NCBI RefSeq assembly: GCF_040807025.1
Contig: NC_090944.1
Location: 111,848,238-111,912,237, forward strand
DNA from: Struthio camelus
Lineage: Eukaryota; Chordata; Aves; Struthioniformes; Struthionidae
Direction: 5' to 3'
Length of the DNA: 64,000 bases
Shown: in pieces, positions 37,348-51,098 of the stretch
Layout: every line of letters begins with the position of its first letter
Numbering within the stretch: the first letter of the stretch is position 1
Translations under genes and position numbers: made by a program
The notes under the pieces: model-generated
The model's input: only the letters and a program-made list of their open reading frames with translations
Databases searched by the model: none
What the model was told of the DNA's origin: nothing

Positions 37348-37491
37348 AAAGCAGATGGACTGCCAGTACACCTGAAAGGGGGAGTTCCAGATAAGCTGCT
37401 TTATCGGACCACTATGGCTCTAACAATAGGCGGGACTATCTACTGTCTAGTAGCACTGTACATGGCCTCACAGCCAAGAAACCAAAAGTGA
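37348..37491 (+). CDS. COX7A2L: COX7A2L coding exon 3 (COX7a-like domain, stop)
   Basis: 47 codons plus TGA at 37489-37491. The acceptor is ttaaactcttcccacag at 37347. The product starts [15 protein letters not shown] and ends [12 protein letters not shown]. It is the COX7a-like part: a short matrix-side segment, then one transmembrane helix (about [18 protein letters not shown]), then a short polar tail. This part occupies the COX7A position in complex IV. The copy retains the PV-H segment at GLPVHLK, the place where I recall a two-residue deletion inactivating SCAF1 in some laboratory mouse strains, so it should be a full-length functional form. One extra Gln in the tail (PRNQK) relative to human PKNK. 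Confidence 0.95.
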   Translation, partial: KADGLPVHLKGGVPDKLLYRTTMALTIGGTIYCLVALYMASQPRNQK

Positions 37492-38440
37492 ATGAACAGT
37501 AACTAATGGGACTAACGGCGTTTCTCTGAAGGACCTCCTGCTTATATCTCTCTTCACTTGCTTTTTAATCCTGTGATCATATAGAGTGTGTTATTCAGAT
37601 CAAATGCGTTTGAGAAAGTATTTTTAAATTGGTTGCCTTATGTATTCTGGAAATCATATAAACAAAGATTTAAAGCCACCCTTTTGATGTACGGTTGTAG
37701 CCTTGCATTTGTTGTTGTGCAGGAGTGTATGAACCGTTGGAGAAAGTTTACTTTTCTTCTTTCTCTTCCTCCATATGCTGTTAGAGATAGGACAGGAGAA
37801 ATACTTTTGGAGCAATATTCCATGCCCCTCAGTGGGAAGATGCTATCAGTTTCAAAAACAGTAAAGCAAATCATTTAATTACTGCTAGACACCAAGAATC
37901 TGTTCCTGTCATAGACAACTCATTTTACATAAGCAGGTGGTAATGGAACTTTTCCAAATGCTGGTATATCTTTAGGCGTTTGTACCTTTAAGGCCTTTGT
38001 CCTACTGATCGTTATCTCCTTGAAACATTCAAACAGGGTTTGTTCCATAATGTAAACACCAATGTATGCAGCAGAATGCAGCAGTACTGTAGCATTAGTT
38101 ATACCAGTTTTTGGACTATCACTTGTCAAATTCTCATGTATTGTGCAATAAAAATAACTACATGAATAATTAAAGTGGCAAGTCTTGAAAGTCTCATACT
38201 GTTTCAGCTGGCCCAGTGGTAAAGTATAGTAGTTTAAGTTCAACTTGTAGATCTCAAACTAGACGATTGAACTGCCTTATTGTAATCTTTCTGAGATGGT
38301 AATCTGCTTGAAACCTTATCTCAGAACTCATGGGATGCCTAACTATAATTTTTTTTGTGAAACAGGTCACTACGTTTCGTAGCTCATCTGGTGGGGAAAC
38401 GGTTGGAAGTTAATAAAACCCTTCAATTAATTCTTTCCTC
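37492..38440 (+). other. COX7A2L: COX7A2L 3' untranslated region and gene end
   Basis: Sequence after the stop up to the two plausible polyadenylation signals (38,147 and 38,412). Open frames on either strand here (37,588-37,878; 37,920-38,243) lie in the UTR and show no domain. Confidence 0.6.
38147..38152 (+). terminator. COX7A2L: candidate polyadenylation signal of COX7A2L
   Basis: AATAAA in gtgcaataaaaataac, about 650 bases after the stop. A second AATAAA at 38,412-38,417 would lengthen the UTR by 265 bases. Confidence 0.5.
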
Positions 38441-39012
38441 TGTAGAATCGGAACCTTGGACTACAGCTAGTCTTGCACACAAGCCTTCATACAAGCATCT
38501 CCTAATTTAATAGGTATTCCTCTAGTTTATGAACAGAGTATTCACTCCTGGTCACTCAGACACTAAATCTGGGCAAGAGTGGTTTCACTGGCCTCTGTCA
38601 ACACCTGTCTCTTCCAGAGCTGTGAAGAAATCACCTTCCTCTTAAATAAGCAAAATAGTTGATAAAGAACCTAAAATTTATATTTGTTCGTTCTCTTACT
38701 AAAAACATTCTAATTTGTTTTGCAATTAAGTTGTACTAAAGCCTTATTACTGTTCCATAGAAAAGGAAATAGCTGCTTGTACTTTGATCTCAGGTTTCAG
38801 GCAGTGTTGCTATTTCAGGAATGGAGAGATTAAGTCACTGGATAAGAAATTTGTAAGGACAGCAAGGCTCAAAGAACAGCAAAGGATTAATGAACTTCTC
38901 CAGCAGCTGACAGCTACATAGTCTATAGTCTCTGCTGATAAAAATATATTAACCTCAGTAGCTCATGCTTCCACGGATCAAAGATTCATGTGCTGTAGGC
39001 TGCAGTATCTTT

Positions 39013-39031
39013 AAAAAAAAAAAAAAAAAAA
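39013..39031 (+). repeat. poly-A run (19 A)
   Basis: Homopolymer after gcagtatcttt. No element body is recognised next to it. Confidence 0.9.
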
Positions 39032-41854
39032 CACTGACCATGTCTTCCCTGCATTATCATATATTAAGCAGCACCTACAAGAATCTTCTAATAAAGGATA
39101 CTTTGCTTTGCACACAAACTTGACAGGTAACTCTTCATGAGGATAAGTTTTGCTCAGAGAATTTATGTTCTGAGCTTTTTAAAAAAATATTTTTAGAGTT
39201 CACATAGAGAATAACAACTTTCTGATTGTTGCTAGGGCAGATGTGGATGAAGTAACTAGACTGTTATCCCATAGCTTATTAAGAATTGGAAATGGTCTGC
39301 AGCCATGGGGATAGGCTCCAGCCTTGAGAGGAAAAGGAAATTGTGCATTTCTCTATCCCCACAGCGAAGTGCTCTGAAGAACAGGAAAACTTGCAAGCTG
39401 CAGCCTGAGGTGTTAGGATGTGGAAGCAAAATCTTGCCCCTTTTCGCAATTATTTTACGATCATAATAAAGAAGTTACAGCATGGTTAAAGCCTTTTTCT
39501 TCCTAGAAAAAAAGGCTCTGTTTGTTAGTCTGTTTTAAAACATTTGTGATGCCAGAGAGCTCTAGAACACGTAAAGAGAATTTAAGTAAGTGTTTTGAAT
39601 TATTGTCTGTCATAGAGAAAAATGAAACCTCTTGTTCCTAAGCCCTCAAGAACGCTCATACCTTTAAAACAAATAGCCTGTCCCTGCCCTGATGTTAAAT
39701 TAAGTCTTAAGCAAGGAAAACAAGGAGTGAACTGCACCATCAGGAAGGCTACTTCCTTATTTTGAGTCCTCATCCTCACAAGTAAGAATCTCTGACTTGG
39801 ATACTACAGCTTTATTTTATATGGGGTATGTTTTGTTTTTGAAAGAGCCTCAGTTTTATCTTGGAACTTATACAACTTGCCACCGTTAAGAACCAAGAAA
39901 ACAAGATACATTGTATAAGTGATAGCTTATACTCTAATGTTTTGGCTTGAATGCACAGCAGAGAATAAAATATAATAAGTAAGTTCTCATACCCTAAGGT
40001 GCTGGGGTTGGGAGGGAGAGCAGCTAAAATTTACAATACTCAGGAAAAAAAAATTAGCTTATGATAATCATCCATCCCCATGGTATTATCTTATTGTTAA
40101 GAGACTTTAAACTAAAGAACATTAAATGGTCGTTTTCCTTCTTAAATGATCTCTCTGACAACCTGAATTCAATAGTTTTATTTTTGTAACTGTTTTGAAA
40201 TAAGATCTCTCTCTACTTTTTATGTGGGAGTACTGGAATAAATGCACTTGAGAAGATGTTGATAGTATGTAATATGTCTTTGAGCTGCTTTAAAAATACA
40301 GACATGGGTAAGATCAGATTTCTCTGCAATATTACAGTATGACCATACAGTCCAACAGACTTCTCCTTTTCCCTCAATGTTTTAAAGTGTCAGTAAACTG
40401 ATTATTACAATAAGAAGACGTTAATTGTTTAATCTTGCCTTAAAGCAAAACTTTTCCAATTACAAGGCCATGGAAGGAATAAAAGTAAGAGAAACATGGA
40501 AAATAGAAACCTGAGCTTCCTACAAATTAATCTTGCAGACTTCAGAAAGCTGTCCAGAGGTTTTAAGGGCCATTTCTCACACATGCACTAAAGACATTGT
40601 ATCCACTCCCCCTTCACCATCCTTTCTCTGAATTCAGACCTTCTTCTAAGAGGCTTCTGAAGAGTCTCAGGTCAGTTTTTTCTCTCCTGTCACTAATCGT
40701 TACCTCTGCAAATTTTAAAATTTTAAACATCGGAAGGCTTTTGCCCAGAGGAAAAAAAATGTGTGTTTAATCACATAAATTACATGGAAAAATCATACTA
40801 AACTGTTCTCAAAAATCAGTTACAAAATTACCTGCATTATATGGCATAGTATACTACCCCTCCACCCCAACTGTTAGCCTAATGAAAAGCCTCACAGGAA
40901 TCCAAACTCTGATCACTGTTTAAACTGGAAAATAGGAGGAACTTCCCTGTAACCTAAGCGTTAGTTATAGCAATAGGCATGAAAAACAACCTTTTGAGTA
41001 TTAGTTCACTGAAGATTATTAATTAATAGGAATCCATTCCATTTGGCTGCACTGCAAGTGATACAAAGGTTGCTAAAATATGCTTTGAAGGGAAGCGCAA
41101 GGAGGTTACAAACGTAACTTTGTTAACGGTGTGCCCACGGATCAGGAAATAAGGTATACACCATCAAATATCATTATAGAATCTCACAAGTATGAGATGT
41201 TATTTTCAGTGAACTGTCCTGGTACTTCTTACTATGCCATGAAAGGAACAAAATTGTTGGTGGTTCAAGAGTCTCTCTGGAATATGAATATCAAAAGAAA
41301 TACATTTGTCACATGCCATTATTCTGAAAATTGGTAAACTTTTGGTAAAAACAGTCCTTTTGTCATCCAGGTCTATCACATAAATCTATATCACACTTCC
41401 CCAGTGACACAAATACAGTTCTGATTGTCACCTCTGCAGAGGCAATATAACCTGCATTATCCGGGATGGATAATGCTGCTGTAACACAAAACACCACTAC
41501 TCTTTAGTAAATGAATCTCAAACGATTGTTCAACAGCTCCCAGGCAATACTCATTTGCACAAGTACCAATATGAAGACAAGACAAATGGGCAGTTGTCAG
41601 TGAATCTGCTATGTCCAAACAGCGCTTTTATTAAGTGTTCTGGCGCAATCAAGGTAAACAAAGGGGAGTTCTGAGACTGGGAATTAGCAAAGCTATCTTT
41701 GTACTTTTAAAGGTCACCTGATTTTGCACTGAGTACCAAGTGATTTATAAACCTAAAATGCTGATTTGACTTTTTTCTCCTCTCTGGACAAACTTGCTTT
41801 GCTGATCCAGGTGTTTCAGCTTATTTCTCATGTCTTTGCTCTTTCACATTTGAC

Positions 41855-41896
41855 TTTTCTTTCTTTCTTTCTTTCTTTCTTTTTTTTTTTTTTTTT
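41855..41896 (+). repeat. (CTTT)n plus poly-T tract
   Basis: Several CTTT units followed by a run of about 16 T: a pyrimidine-only microsatellite. Confidence 0.9.
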
Positions 41897-43265
41897 GCAT
41901 TTCAGCAAAAATAAAGAATATAAGAGTAATATGAAAATCTATCATTGCTTAAGAGGGGAAGTGTGCAGCAGAAGCAAGAACTAGTCTGGTACAATTTAGA
42001 TTGAAAGTTCCTTACAGCTATTTAATAATATATATTTTTTATAGATACAAAACCCCTAGAAGCTTTGCATGACAGTTTGGATATAATATAATTTACATTT
42101 TTATATCCTTCTCATTTATCAACAGCACTGATTACAGTACACCCAACTGAGTCACTGAAGCCAAATATTATCGTCTATGCCAGTTTAGGCTGGAGTGTCA
42201 CCTGAGTGATATGTGAAAGAGGGACACAGAATCTGATACACATGTAATTGTATATTTGCAGTATTTTTTTGCAATAAAGGACAATTCCTGATCAGATGCA
42301 TTGGGATAAATCTGAATAATATTAACTGTCTTAGATTTACTCTGTATCCACCTGAATGTCACACGACAGCATTAAGGTCAGTTATCTGTTATAAGTTACA
42401 GATTACAGAACTTTTTAAGAAAGTTGGTAATAACAATTATAAGCAAATTCACAGTTTTGCCTGGGACAAGTAGCTGGGTTCTGTGAGCCAGAGGAAACCA
42501 TCAGATCTGACAGCCTGAATGGTCATGGAATTTCATCTTATCGTTATCAATTTTGCTTTCATAGAATTTAGGACAAGCTCCCATATTAATTGTAATAAAT
42601 AACTCAATTTTTAGAGTAGGCAGAAATGCAAAATGATCCTCTATTTCTACCTATTTCTATCTTCCTGATTACAAATCAAATGTGATTTACTCTATTAATA
42701 ATTTTTCATTAATAGTTTTGTTAGGAACTAACTGTGCAGGATATTCACTTCACTGCAGTAATAAAAGGCTTGAAATGTATTTCACATCATCGTGCACAAA
42801 AGTGAGAATTAGGCCTCTGTGTCTTCTCATTTTATCTGCTGTAATTGTTATAGCTGTTCAAAGCAAACTTAGGATAGTAACATTTTAATTCAGTAGCCAA
42901 CTAGGTATAAGAACAAAATTGGGCCATTTCTATTTGAAATTAATCGTAAAACCAGTACATTCAACTTGGAAACAAAAACTGCTTTCAAATAATCTAACCT
43001 AAAAAAAAAGTTAACTTTAAAATAAAAGAATGAAAGTAAACATTCTTTCTGAAGCTTTACATGTCAAAAGAAACACTAGAATTTATAGAATAAAAACTAG
43101 AAAAACCTCTCACACAGAAACACATGCAATAGTCCTTATTGTTTCTTCCTCTCTGTGTAGCTGAAACTATTAATTGAATTTAAACCAAATCTGAGAATTA
43201 TTTAGATTTCATTGAAACTGACTCACTTAACAGAAGTAATTAAGTAAAACGGAATGCAATTCATT

Positions 43266-43306
43266 TAGCTCTGGTGTAAACGGCTTCAATAGAAGTGCAT
43301 TTACTC
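43266..43306 (+). repeat. relic of an old sauropsid interspersed repeat, copy 4
   Basis: gctctggtgtaaacggcttc and aatagaagtgcatttactc resemble the ctggtgtaa ... attgaagtcaatggagttactc segment of the family seen at 10,004 and 11,384. Confidence 0.4.
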
Positions 43307-46300
43307 TTTGCAGGACGAAATACTTAGAGAACACTAGAATAGAGAATACTAAAACATAGGGGGATCAGCACAATGACTATTTTAGGGCTAATCTGGCATA
43401 ATGAAGACTGAAAGAAAAAATATGACAGAAAAAATTGAGTGAGGTATTACAGTGAAGCAAATAAAATAATAATAATAAATAAAACTAGATGTATACTAAT
43501 ACATGAGCTGAAACCCGGACTTTGCTTCCTAATAAAGGCAAGACTGAAAGTGATATCCAAAGAACAGAGAGGATGCAAAATACAGCACTGTGAATTTTCC
43601 TCCATTGTTTCCCTTGAATGCCCAAACCTTCATCCGAAGCCATTATCCAAATAGTTTCACTTCTTGCTGTTCTATTAGGGATAACACAAATACTTACACT
43701 TAACGATGGAGACATTGGCCTTTGAGCGGATGGTGGAAAACAGACCTTCCATTATAGACCATTAAGGGTTTTGTGTGAGCAGAAGTTTATTTTTCTTTGG
43801 AAGGCAAAGAGGGTGTTTGGACATCTCAGTGAAGAGGGTAATGTTTATCAGCATTTCTCGAACAACCATACACTAGAATACCATTGAGCCATTTATGCTA
43901 TAGCTGGATAAATTTTATTCTGTTTTATGTAAGCATATGAGGTCTATGTAAACCATATGCTTTAAAGTGAAGAGCTACGTGAATGAACCCTTTAAAGTCG
44001 GTTTGATTGCTACTGAATTGTAGTGGAACCTTGATGGTGCAGAACGCTCAGAGTTCACTAATGCAACATAAAGCACTGTTTTCTCTCCAGTGCTTAAGAC
44101 TCAGTTATTAATTCACTGAAGTCACTATACTGCTTCTTCTAAATAGAAATATTTTGAAATAATCTCTGATTGAGTGGCCTCCGTGTTTTATCCTACCTAC
44201 TGAATTTTCATGTTGTAGTGCTTCATCTAAATACGTTTTTCTCTCCCTTTTGAAGACCTGTACTTCTCTGTTCAAAATATATAGGATTATCTCAAATTTT
44301 AAGTATCTCTGAAAAATTTTCGTTTGAATTTGACCAATTTCCAGTATTAATGCCACATAAGACTATCTGGAGACTGACAGCCCCTTTGAAAGAAACATAT
44401 GCCTTAAAAACATTTCTGAACACTACCCATAGGGGACATAAGATATCAAGAATTAACAGAAACAAAAACCTGTTTTATAAATAGGGCTGCATGAAAAGGA
44501 AACATGGAGGGTTGATAAGGTGAATTGTTCTCTCCGGCTTTGTTCCATTCAAACCTTCTCATTGTTGCAGATTTTTAGCAAAGCTCCCATTGCAGTGTTT
44601 TACTATGAGCCCCACCAATTTCCCTACTCAGCTCTAACTTAGTCCTTATGGTATTAAAACCCTTGGCCTAGGGCCACTGTAGATAGATAAACTACGGAGC
44701 ACTTGCAGTTCAGTATCACAAAGTGAACCAGAAGCATTCAGCACCTGACAGGATCAGAGCTCAGGCAAGATGGCTATCATGAGTAGTTTGCCAGAGACTG
44801 TCCTTGGGGATTTATCTTGTCTGAAATAACTCTGTGCTTCATAGGAACATATACTGCACTTGTTCATTACCCAGCAGATTTGGCAAATCAGGAGCAGGAA
44901 GACGTACACTCAAGAAGTTTGATTCAGATCATAGAGAAGGCAAGGAAGTAACTTTTGTTATACAATTGAAAACGGTAATATCAAAGGTATTGCAGGGAAG
45001 ACATGCTTTGCATCTAAAATGTAAAATCGCTCTATGGAAGCTCAAAAAACTCGCGCGTGCTGGGGATATTTAAAGGTGACAGTCGCTCTAGGACAGAGGT
45101 ATAACCAAATATTTTGGGGCTGAATTATTTCCCCCATTTAGAACCTAAGTTATACGTAGAGCTTCTGTGTGGATGTTCAGCTCCCAAGTAAATGTTATCC
45201 AAACAGCTAACCTACTTGACTGCAGGAAAAGCAAAGTGTTTTGAAACAAAATGTGATAAACACACATGGAAAAAAAAGCTCAATACCTGGTTTGAGCAGC
45301 CAGAACACAGAAGATTGGCATCGTTTGTGGAATACGGAGAGTGATGAGCAACAAGGTTTTGATCCTCAAACTGTTGGAATTCATTTGATGGTTGCCAATT
45401 CACCGGCATCACCAGACGATGCCAATCTGCTTTACAATCTCACTGTGCCCTGCCTTTTGTTTTTCAGGGGTTCTTCTGGTGTCAAAACCAAATCCATATT
45501 AGGTATTTGAATAAAGAGGTATCACCTAACACTTACGAAAGGATACTTTCAGGCAAATATGAAAGGGCACTTCACATATGTGAGATAGTGTGGAAGGAGG
45601 CAGGGAAGATATATTACAAGCTGTTCTGTGAGCAGAAGAATGAGTAAAGTCTGTTCTTTTATAGCAGTCATTCTTTGTCCCTCAAACTTCTTCCTTCCCC
45701 TTCAAAGTAACACTCATCCTACAACCCCTTTAATATCTCTGTCAGGAAAGAGACAACATGGAGATAGCCTGGAGCTACCCCCAGGCTAACAGACCAGATT
45801 ACCACTGCCAAGTTATGCTCAGCAAATCGCAAATAGCATTGCACTTCTGCCTGCCTTTGATGCTACTAGGAGAACTAATCCCAGTCTTTCTCCTCTGTCA
45901 AGGTACCAATTTTTAAGAAGTTGACAGGAATTTAGCTTTCTTGAATTTGAATAAGATCACCAAACAGGTTTAAAACGCTGCCCGTGGGGGAGATTGATAG
46001 ATAGACAATGGAACAATCACATATTGGGACACAGTGAATCAATTGTGCATTAAACCTTATTTCTTGGTTAAGTAAGACAGAACTGCAAATGAGCCCTTTG
46101 GCCGAGGCAGAGAGGAGAGATGGAAGTGTGTACAGACACTAATAAGCTGTAGGAGCGAGAGTGCTAGCTAATATAACTTACTATGTTCCATAGGACCCAG
46201 ACGATGTTGCCAGGTTAGTTTGTGAGCAGGACTAGCCTGTATGAGGTGGTCAGCCTGCATCTGGTAAAAAGGTATTGCATCACCATTTTCATCCATCAGA

Positions 46301-49300
46301 GTACTCTAATTCAGCTGTATCTCCTGTCATGCATATCTTATATCTTTGCTCCAAGGCCTACATCTTTTTTTTTTTCCTCTAATGAGGCGGTGTAGTTATT
46401 CTGCAATTCCACACCACAATGTAAGTGTGCATTTTTTTTTTCTTTCTAGAGTTGTTGATATTATTTGCTTTATGATAATATACAGATGCCCAAGGTATAC
46501 AGGGGAACTCCCTATATTAAGCATCCCAAAAAAGGGAGCATGCAATGCGCTTTGCCCTGAAACACTTGCTTGTTTTCCCAGACAAAGGTGTACAGAGATA
46601 TGATTTGTCTGGGCATGTGGTGGTTTAGTGGCAGGCAACAGCCATTAAGCACAGGAGAACCCTACTCATTGGTGTCTGCTGCATCTAATACCATGCTAGA
46701 GTACTGTAATAATATCAGCAGCAGCTGATACTATTAAAAATATCCATGCTGCAGTAAAAATGCTGTTTAACTAATCAATCAGGACAAGCAATGTCAACAC
46801 AGCACTGCAAACTGCATCTAACTTTGTGGGTCATTAAACTGTATATGTGGTTCAATAAAATAATCAAAAGATTTAGTGAGTGCCATCATGCCTTAGGCAT
46901 ATGCTTTCCACAGAGCATTTACTACGTATCATGCAGCATCATTCCCTAGCAACACTAAGCATTATTATTAGCGTCTAAAGTCCCAAGGTTATTAGTAAGC
47001 TATGAACTCCTAATACTCAGAAGATAAAAACCTCTAAAAATTTTATTGCTCTCATTTGCCAGGCGGTGTTTTAATCATAATACATTGTCTCATTAAAAGA
47101 AATCATTACATTAATATTCTATAGTATTAGAATCAGCAGAGCCTGTTGCATATTGCCTTAGAAAAGTTATTAGGCTTTCTATATTCTCTCAGAGTGTGCT
47201 GAGGTTTAAGTTAAAGCCTTTTCTGAGCAAAGAGTAATATGCAATAGCCTCTACACTAGGTTTTCCTCCTAAGGTAGAAACAATGCCTCTGACAAGGTTT
47301 AAGCAATTAAGATTGGCTGTGTGGCACAACCAGTTTTGTTAATTTGTAGGTGGAAGGTAAGCAGACTGCCTAACCTTTGGCATTCACCATCAGGCCCTGA
47401 CCTCTTTAACCTAGAGAAGTGTTTTTCCCCATTTCCCCAGAACAGTGGTTACTCAATCTTCTTCTCAGGAATGTTTTTCAGTAGGCTGATATTGGCTACA
47501 GGGGATTCACGCCCCCACTATAAAAATTTTTAATACAGTTTGTGAACTTCTAAAAAAGTAAAATTATTGCTTTAGAATAAAATTCTCCACTCCCTAGAAA
47601 CACAATTTAAGACTGTACCCATCTGCTCTACAGATGAATGAAGGTCAGGAAAAGCTTTGAGAGGCATTCTGCCCCACGTTTTGCTGGGTCAGCCACAAGC
47701 CAGCTCCCCTAATAACTTTTGTTTCATCTCGTTTTATTCTTCATGCTCCTTATTAGCATGCTTCTGCTCTTATCAGAGCAGCTTTGTAATCAGATAAAGG
47801 AGGTCAGGTTTGGGTAGAACTAATTTTGCCGAGATATCGCCTTTCCTATCCTTCAAGATTTCCTTTTAGTCAGAACACTACTCTTGATGGATGTGGCTGT
47901 GTCACACAACATGGAATGAAGACTGCAAGGAGGCCTCCTTTCTTGGATTTGGGATATTCAGACACACAGGATGTCCTTTTTTTGTCCTTTCGAGCTGTTA
48001 AGAAAGCCATGGCTTTACCGATGCAGCTTTGCCCTCAACCATAGTGCCAATCACCTGTTCTTTTCCCCCACCGTAGAGCTGCTAACTCACACCCCAACAG
48101 GGAACGCCAAACAAAAAAGAAGTGAAACAAGTCAGTACAAAGGAGGTTTCCTGACAGTGAAGAAACTGATGTTCAGAAGCTATGCAGTTAGCAGTTCTCT
48201 TTAATACATAAGACAACTGCTATTAAATAGAGCCCGGACTATTTTCAAAGGAGCACTCGATATGAAGGGGAGGGAAAGCTTGCAGCCTAAACTTCTCTTA
48301 AATCCTCTTACAGACAATCCACAACTCCTAGTATATTCCATCTAATGGCAGGAATGTGGGTCCTACTGACCACTTCTCTCTTTCAATGAATTTGGAAGGA
48401 TGGGAATAGAGACTACTCCCTCACTCTTCTGTTAGTCAGCCTTCAAAAAGAAACGCCTTGGCTTCCTCCTGAAACTCCAGAAAGGGCTGTGAGGCAAAAA
48501 AGGGTGGCTCTAGGTCTCAAGGCAAACTGGCAAAGGAAGTAATCTTGACTCACCCCATTTGGGAGCCATTTTGCCTTGAAAGATCAACCAGTGCGCAAAG
48601 AATCTTAGTCCCATCTTCACCTGGGCATGCTCCTGTCCCAGTGGCAAGGTGTGGCAGGAGCAGGGCCTCAATTGCTGGCGGGCTGGATTAAGGCTAGGCC
48701 TGTAAATCTGTGCAAACTCCCACTTGCTGGTATAAATCAAGTAATTGAAACATTACATTATAGTACTGCCAGATCCACTCCTGCCAAGAGAACCTCAATA
48801 AGTGGTGCAGATAGTATTTGTTTGCATGTATAGACTTTCTGAATCTCAAAAGCCTACACCATAGCAGACAGCGTAGAACATCGTAGAACAAACAGTCCCT
48901 GGAGGATTGCGTTCATAAACTGCCTGGCAGAAGGAAAATAGCTGTCCTCTGTGAGCAGGGGAGTTCTTTGGGACAGGGCACGTTGAACAGCACGCTATTC
49001 CACAGGTGGTTTCAGTACAATTCATCAGGAATAAAGCATAAAAATTCTGCTCTTTCTTTTTAGTCCTACAGATACCCACACACATGTAATGGATGGCAGC
49101 GTCATGGGATTTTGTATTCTATCAGGGATATTGCCATTGTGAGGAAAGTGTTACGTGGACCACGTTGATAGATGGTGCTAACACAAGGGAAAGAGAGGAT
49201 CTACGCTTCTTCTGGAGGCTGAGGCATTCTGAAGAAAACAACATTTGGAAAGGAGCTTTCTTATCTTATTGGTTCTTTTTTAATATAGCAGGCTTTAGAG

Positions 49301-49714
49301 AAAGTTAAAATCCATTCAGAGTCCAAACTAATCCTGTGTTTGTAAGGCGTCTGAAAAAGGTTCCAGCTCACTCTCAGTGCAGATCTCATCCTCATGTCCC
49401 TTCTTTTGTGGCACTGAACCTTAAGCAGAAATCTTCTGGGGATATTTCTAAATTAGCTTACCAGTCGTCTTCCTGCTCAGCATGCAGCAGCAACTTTCCA
49501 ATTAGCAGATATTCTTTCACTTTAGTCTACACTCCAAGGCTCATTATTCTAAATTTATCTACAAATTGAACAGCTCTCTTTCCATCTGTAATCAGGCCAG
49601 GTACTAGCACGTTCTAAACCCTGCCTCATCTGACATTATTCCTCATTAATTTTTTTCCTTTCTTAATATTGTTATTCCAAAATCATAGTACTGGGTTGTT
49701 GTTGACCACTGAAA

Positions 49715-49805
49715 CAACTTTAGCTAAGCAACTTTATCCCCCATGTCTAGTTTTTGTATCAGTAAAATAGGAGCAATTATCTTCACCTCTGTTTGTGAAG
49801 TCAAG
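49715..49805 (+). repeat. MIR-like SINE fragment
   Basis: Blocks ctaagcaactttatc, gtctagtttttgtatcagta, aaataggagcaattat and ttcacctctgtttgtgaag run in the order of the MIR 3' half (gcaagttacttaacctc, ctcagtttcctcatctgtaa, aatggggataat, gtacctacctcatagggttgttgtgag). About 90 bases, clearly diverged. Confidence 0.5.
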
Positions 49806-50110
49806 TCCTGTTCATAAAATGCTGCTTACTAACATACTAAGAACATCTGCAGAGAGGACAGAAGAAACATTTCCAGTCTAAGAATAATTTCAGTTTTTAA
49901 CTACTCTTTCTTTCTTATTTTTCTAGCTGGAACATGACAAATTTCTTTTCTATAAGAGACTGCATTTAAGAAATCTGAGCTCTAAATAGTTTAGACCAAT
50001 CAACTGAAAGACAAAGGAACAAAAATAAAAAGACCTAAAAGATTTGAATACCAAGTGTGATAGAAATTGGTTTGAAATCAGGGTGGGATGGAACTGGGGG
50101 CAGAAACTGA

Positions 50111-50131
50111 GGCAGACAGACAGACAGACAG
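50111..50131 (+). repeat. (ACAG)n microsatellite
   Basis: About five consecutive CAGA units. Confidence 0.9.
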
Positions 50132-51098
50132 GAACCCAGTGTGGCAAACCTCTTCAGAGTGTGATGAAAATAATTCATAATTTGGCAAACCCAAAAGTAT
50201 ACAAACTTGTTAATATAAGAGATCAACCGAATGCGTATCTGTAATCACCCCTTGTTGTTGAGTCCATATGTCCTTTGCTTTGACACACCTTGCATACTCC
50301 CTGGTCCCCTTCCCAAACTGTTTGTGAAGCCCTGCGGGCCCCTCTACTTTCTGTGTTTCTGAACCAAAGCCACGAGAGCCCTGCCAAGAGCAGGGCCTGC
50401 GCATTGCTAGGCCTTTCGTGCCTAGTAACCTCACCGTTTTCACTCATCCTTCCCTTGCGGCTCCTTCGTATTGCCCTTGTTAAGTACACAGCAAGAGCGT
50501 ATACAATCTGAACGCAGTGATGAACTGCAGCATTAGCTGCACAGCTGCCCCAGCAATCCTTTCAGTGAATGTTAGACCATGGCTTCGCCTTATCTCACCA
50601 TGCAAGCGTTTTTCTCACCATTCTATATTGACTGCAGATCCGAGTGCTATTATCCAGATGTAATGATCAGTGAAGGCTTTGCCGTCAGAGGCTTTCTCAC
50701 AGGAAGCCACTTCATGAGATAGCAGATCTGTTCCTTCCCCCAGCCAACCCCTAGTTTAGAGCATCTGGCCACATGCAAAATTAAATTAAGCTGAGCCCTT
50801 TCAAGGTTATGATAATTTGATCTCCCCTTCTCAGAGGATGGTGAGACCAAGTAGGAGAACATTCTCTGCCCAAGTATCATTCTCAAATGCATCAAAAAGC
50901 CTTTTTGAAGGCCTAATTTTACTTTCTGAAACTTAAATAATAGTAAGAGCACAGGCACTGAAACGTTCTGAGGTTTCTTCAGGCTGACATTTTTAAACAC
51001 TATGTTTCCTTTGTTCTTCATAAACTTAAAATTGAACATCTTTCCATGCTTCCAGTGATACAACATTACTTTAACTGCCTTAGAATGCTTCCCTCAGT

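Larger units (their letters stand above)
38441..51098. other. intergenic sequence, no supported gene
   Basis: About 12.7 kb between the COX7A2L end and the stop of the minus-strand candidate gene. In human the EML4 3' end lies a few kb from COX7A2L in convergent orientation, but no WD-repeat exon is seen here on the minus strand. Contents: poly-A (39,013-39,031), a CTTT/T tract (41,855-41,896), an old repeat relic (43,266-43,306), a MIR-like SINE (49,715-49,805) and an ACAG microsatellite (50,111-50,131). The minus open frame at 44,108-44,356 is the most protein-like, yet I can attach no family to it. Confidence 0.55.

Noticed and set aside
44108..44356. 82-codon minus frame (Lys/Glu-rich, hydrophobic)
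   Set aside because: Looked like a possible repeat-derived fragment, but no family or flanking signals seen.
38441..51098. EML4 3' exons expected by human synteny
   Set aside because: No minus-strand WD-repeat or acidic C-terminal sequence of EML4 type found.
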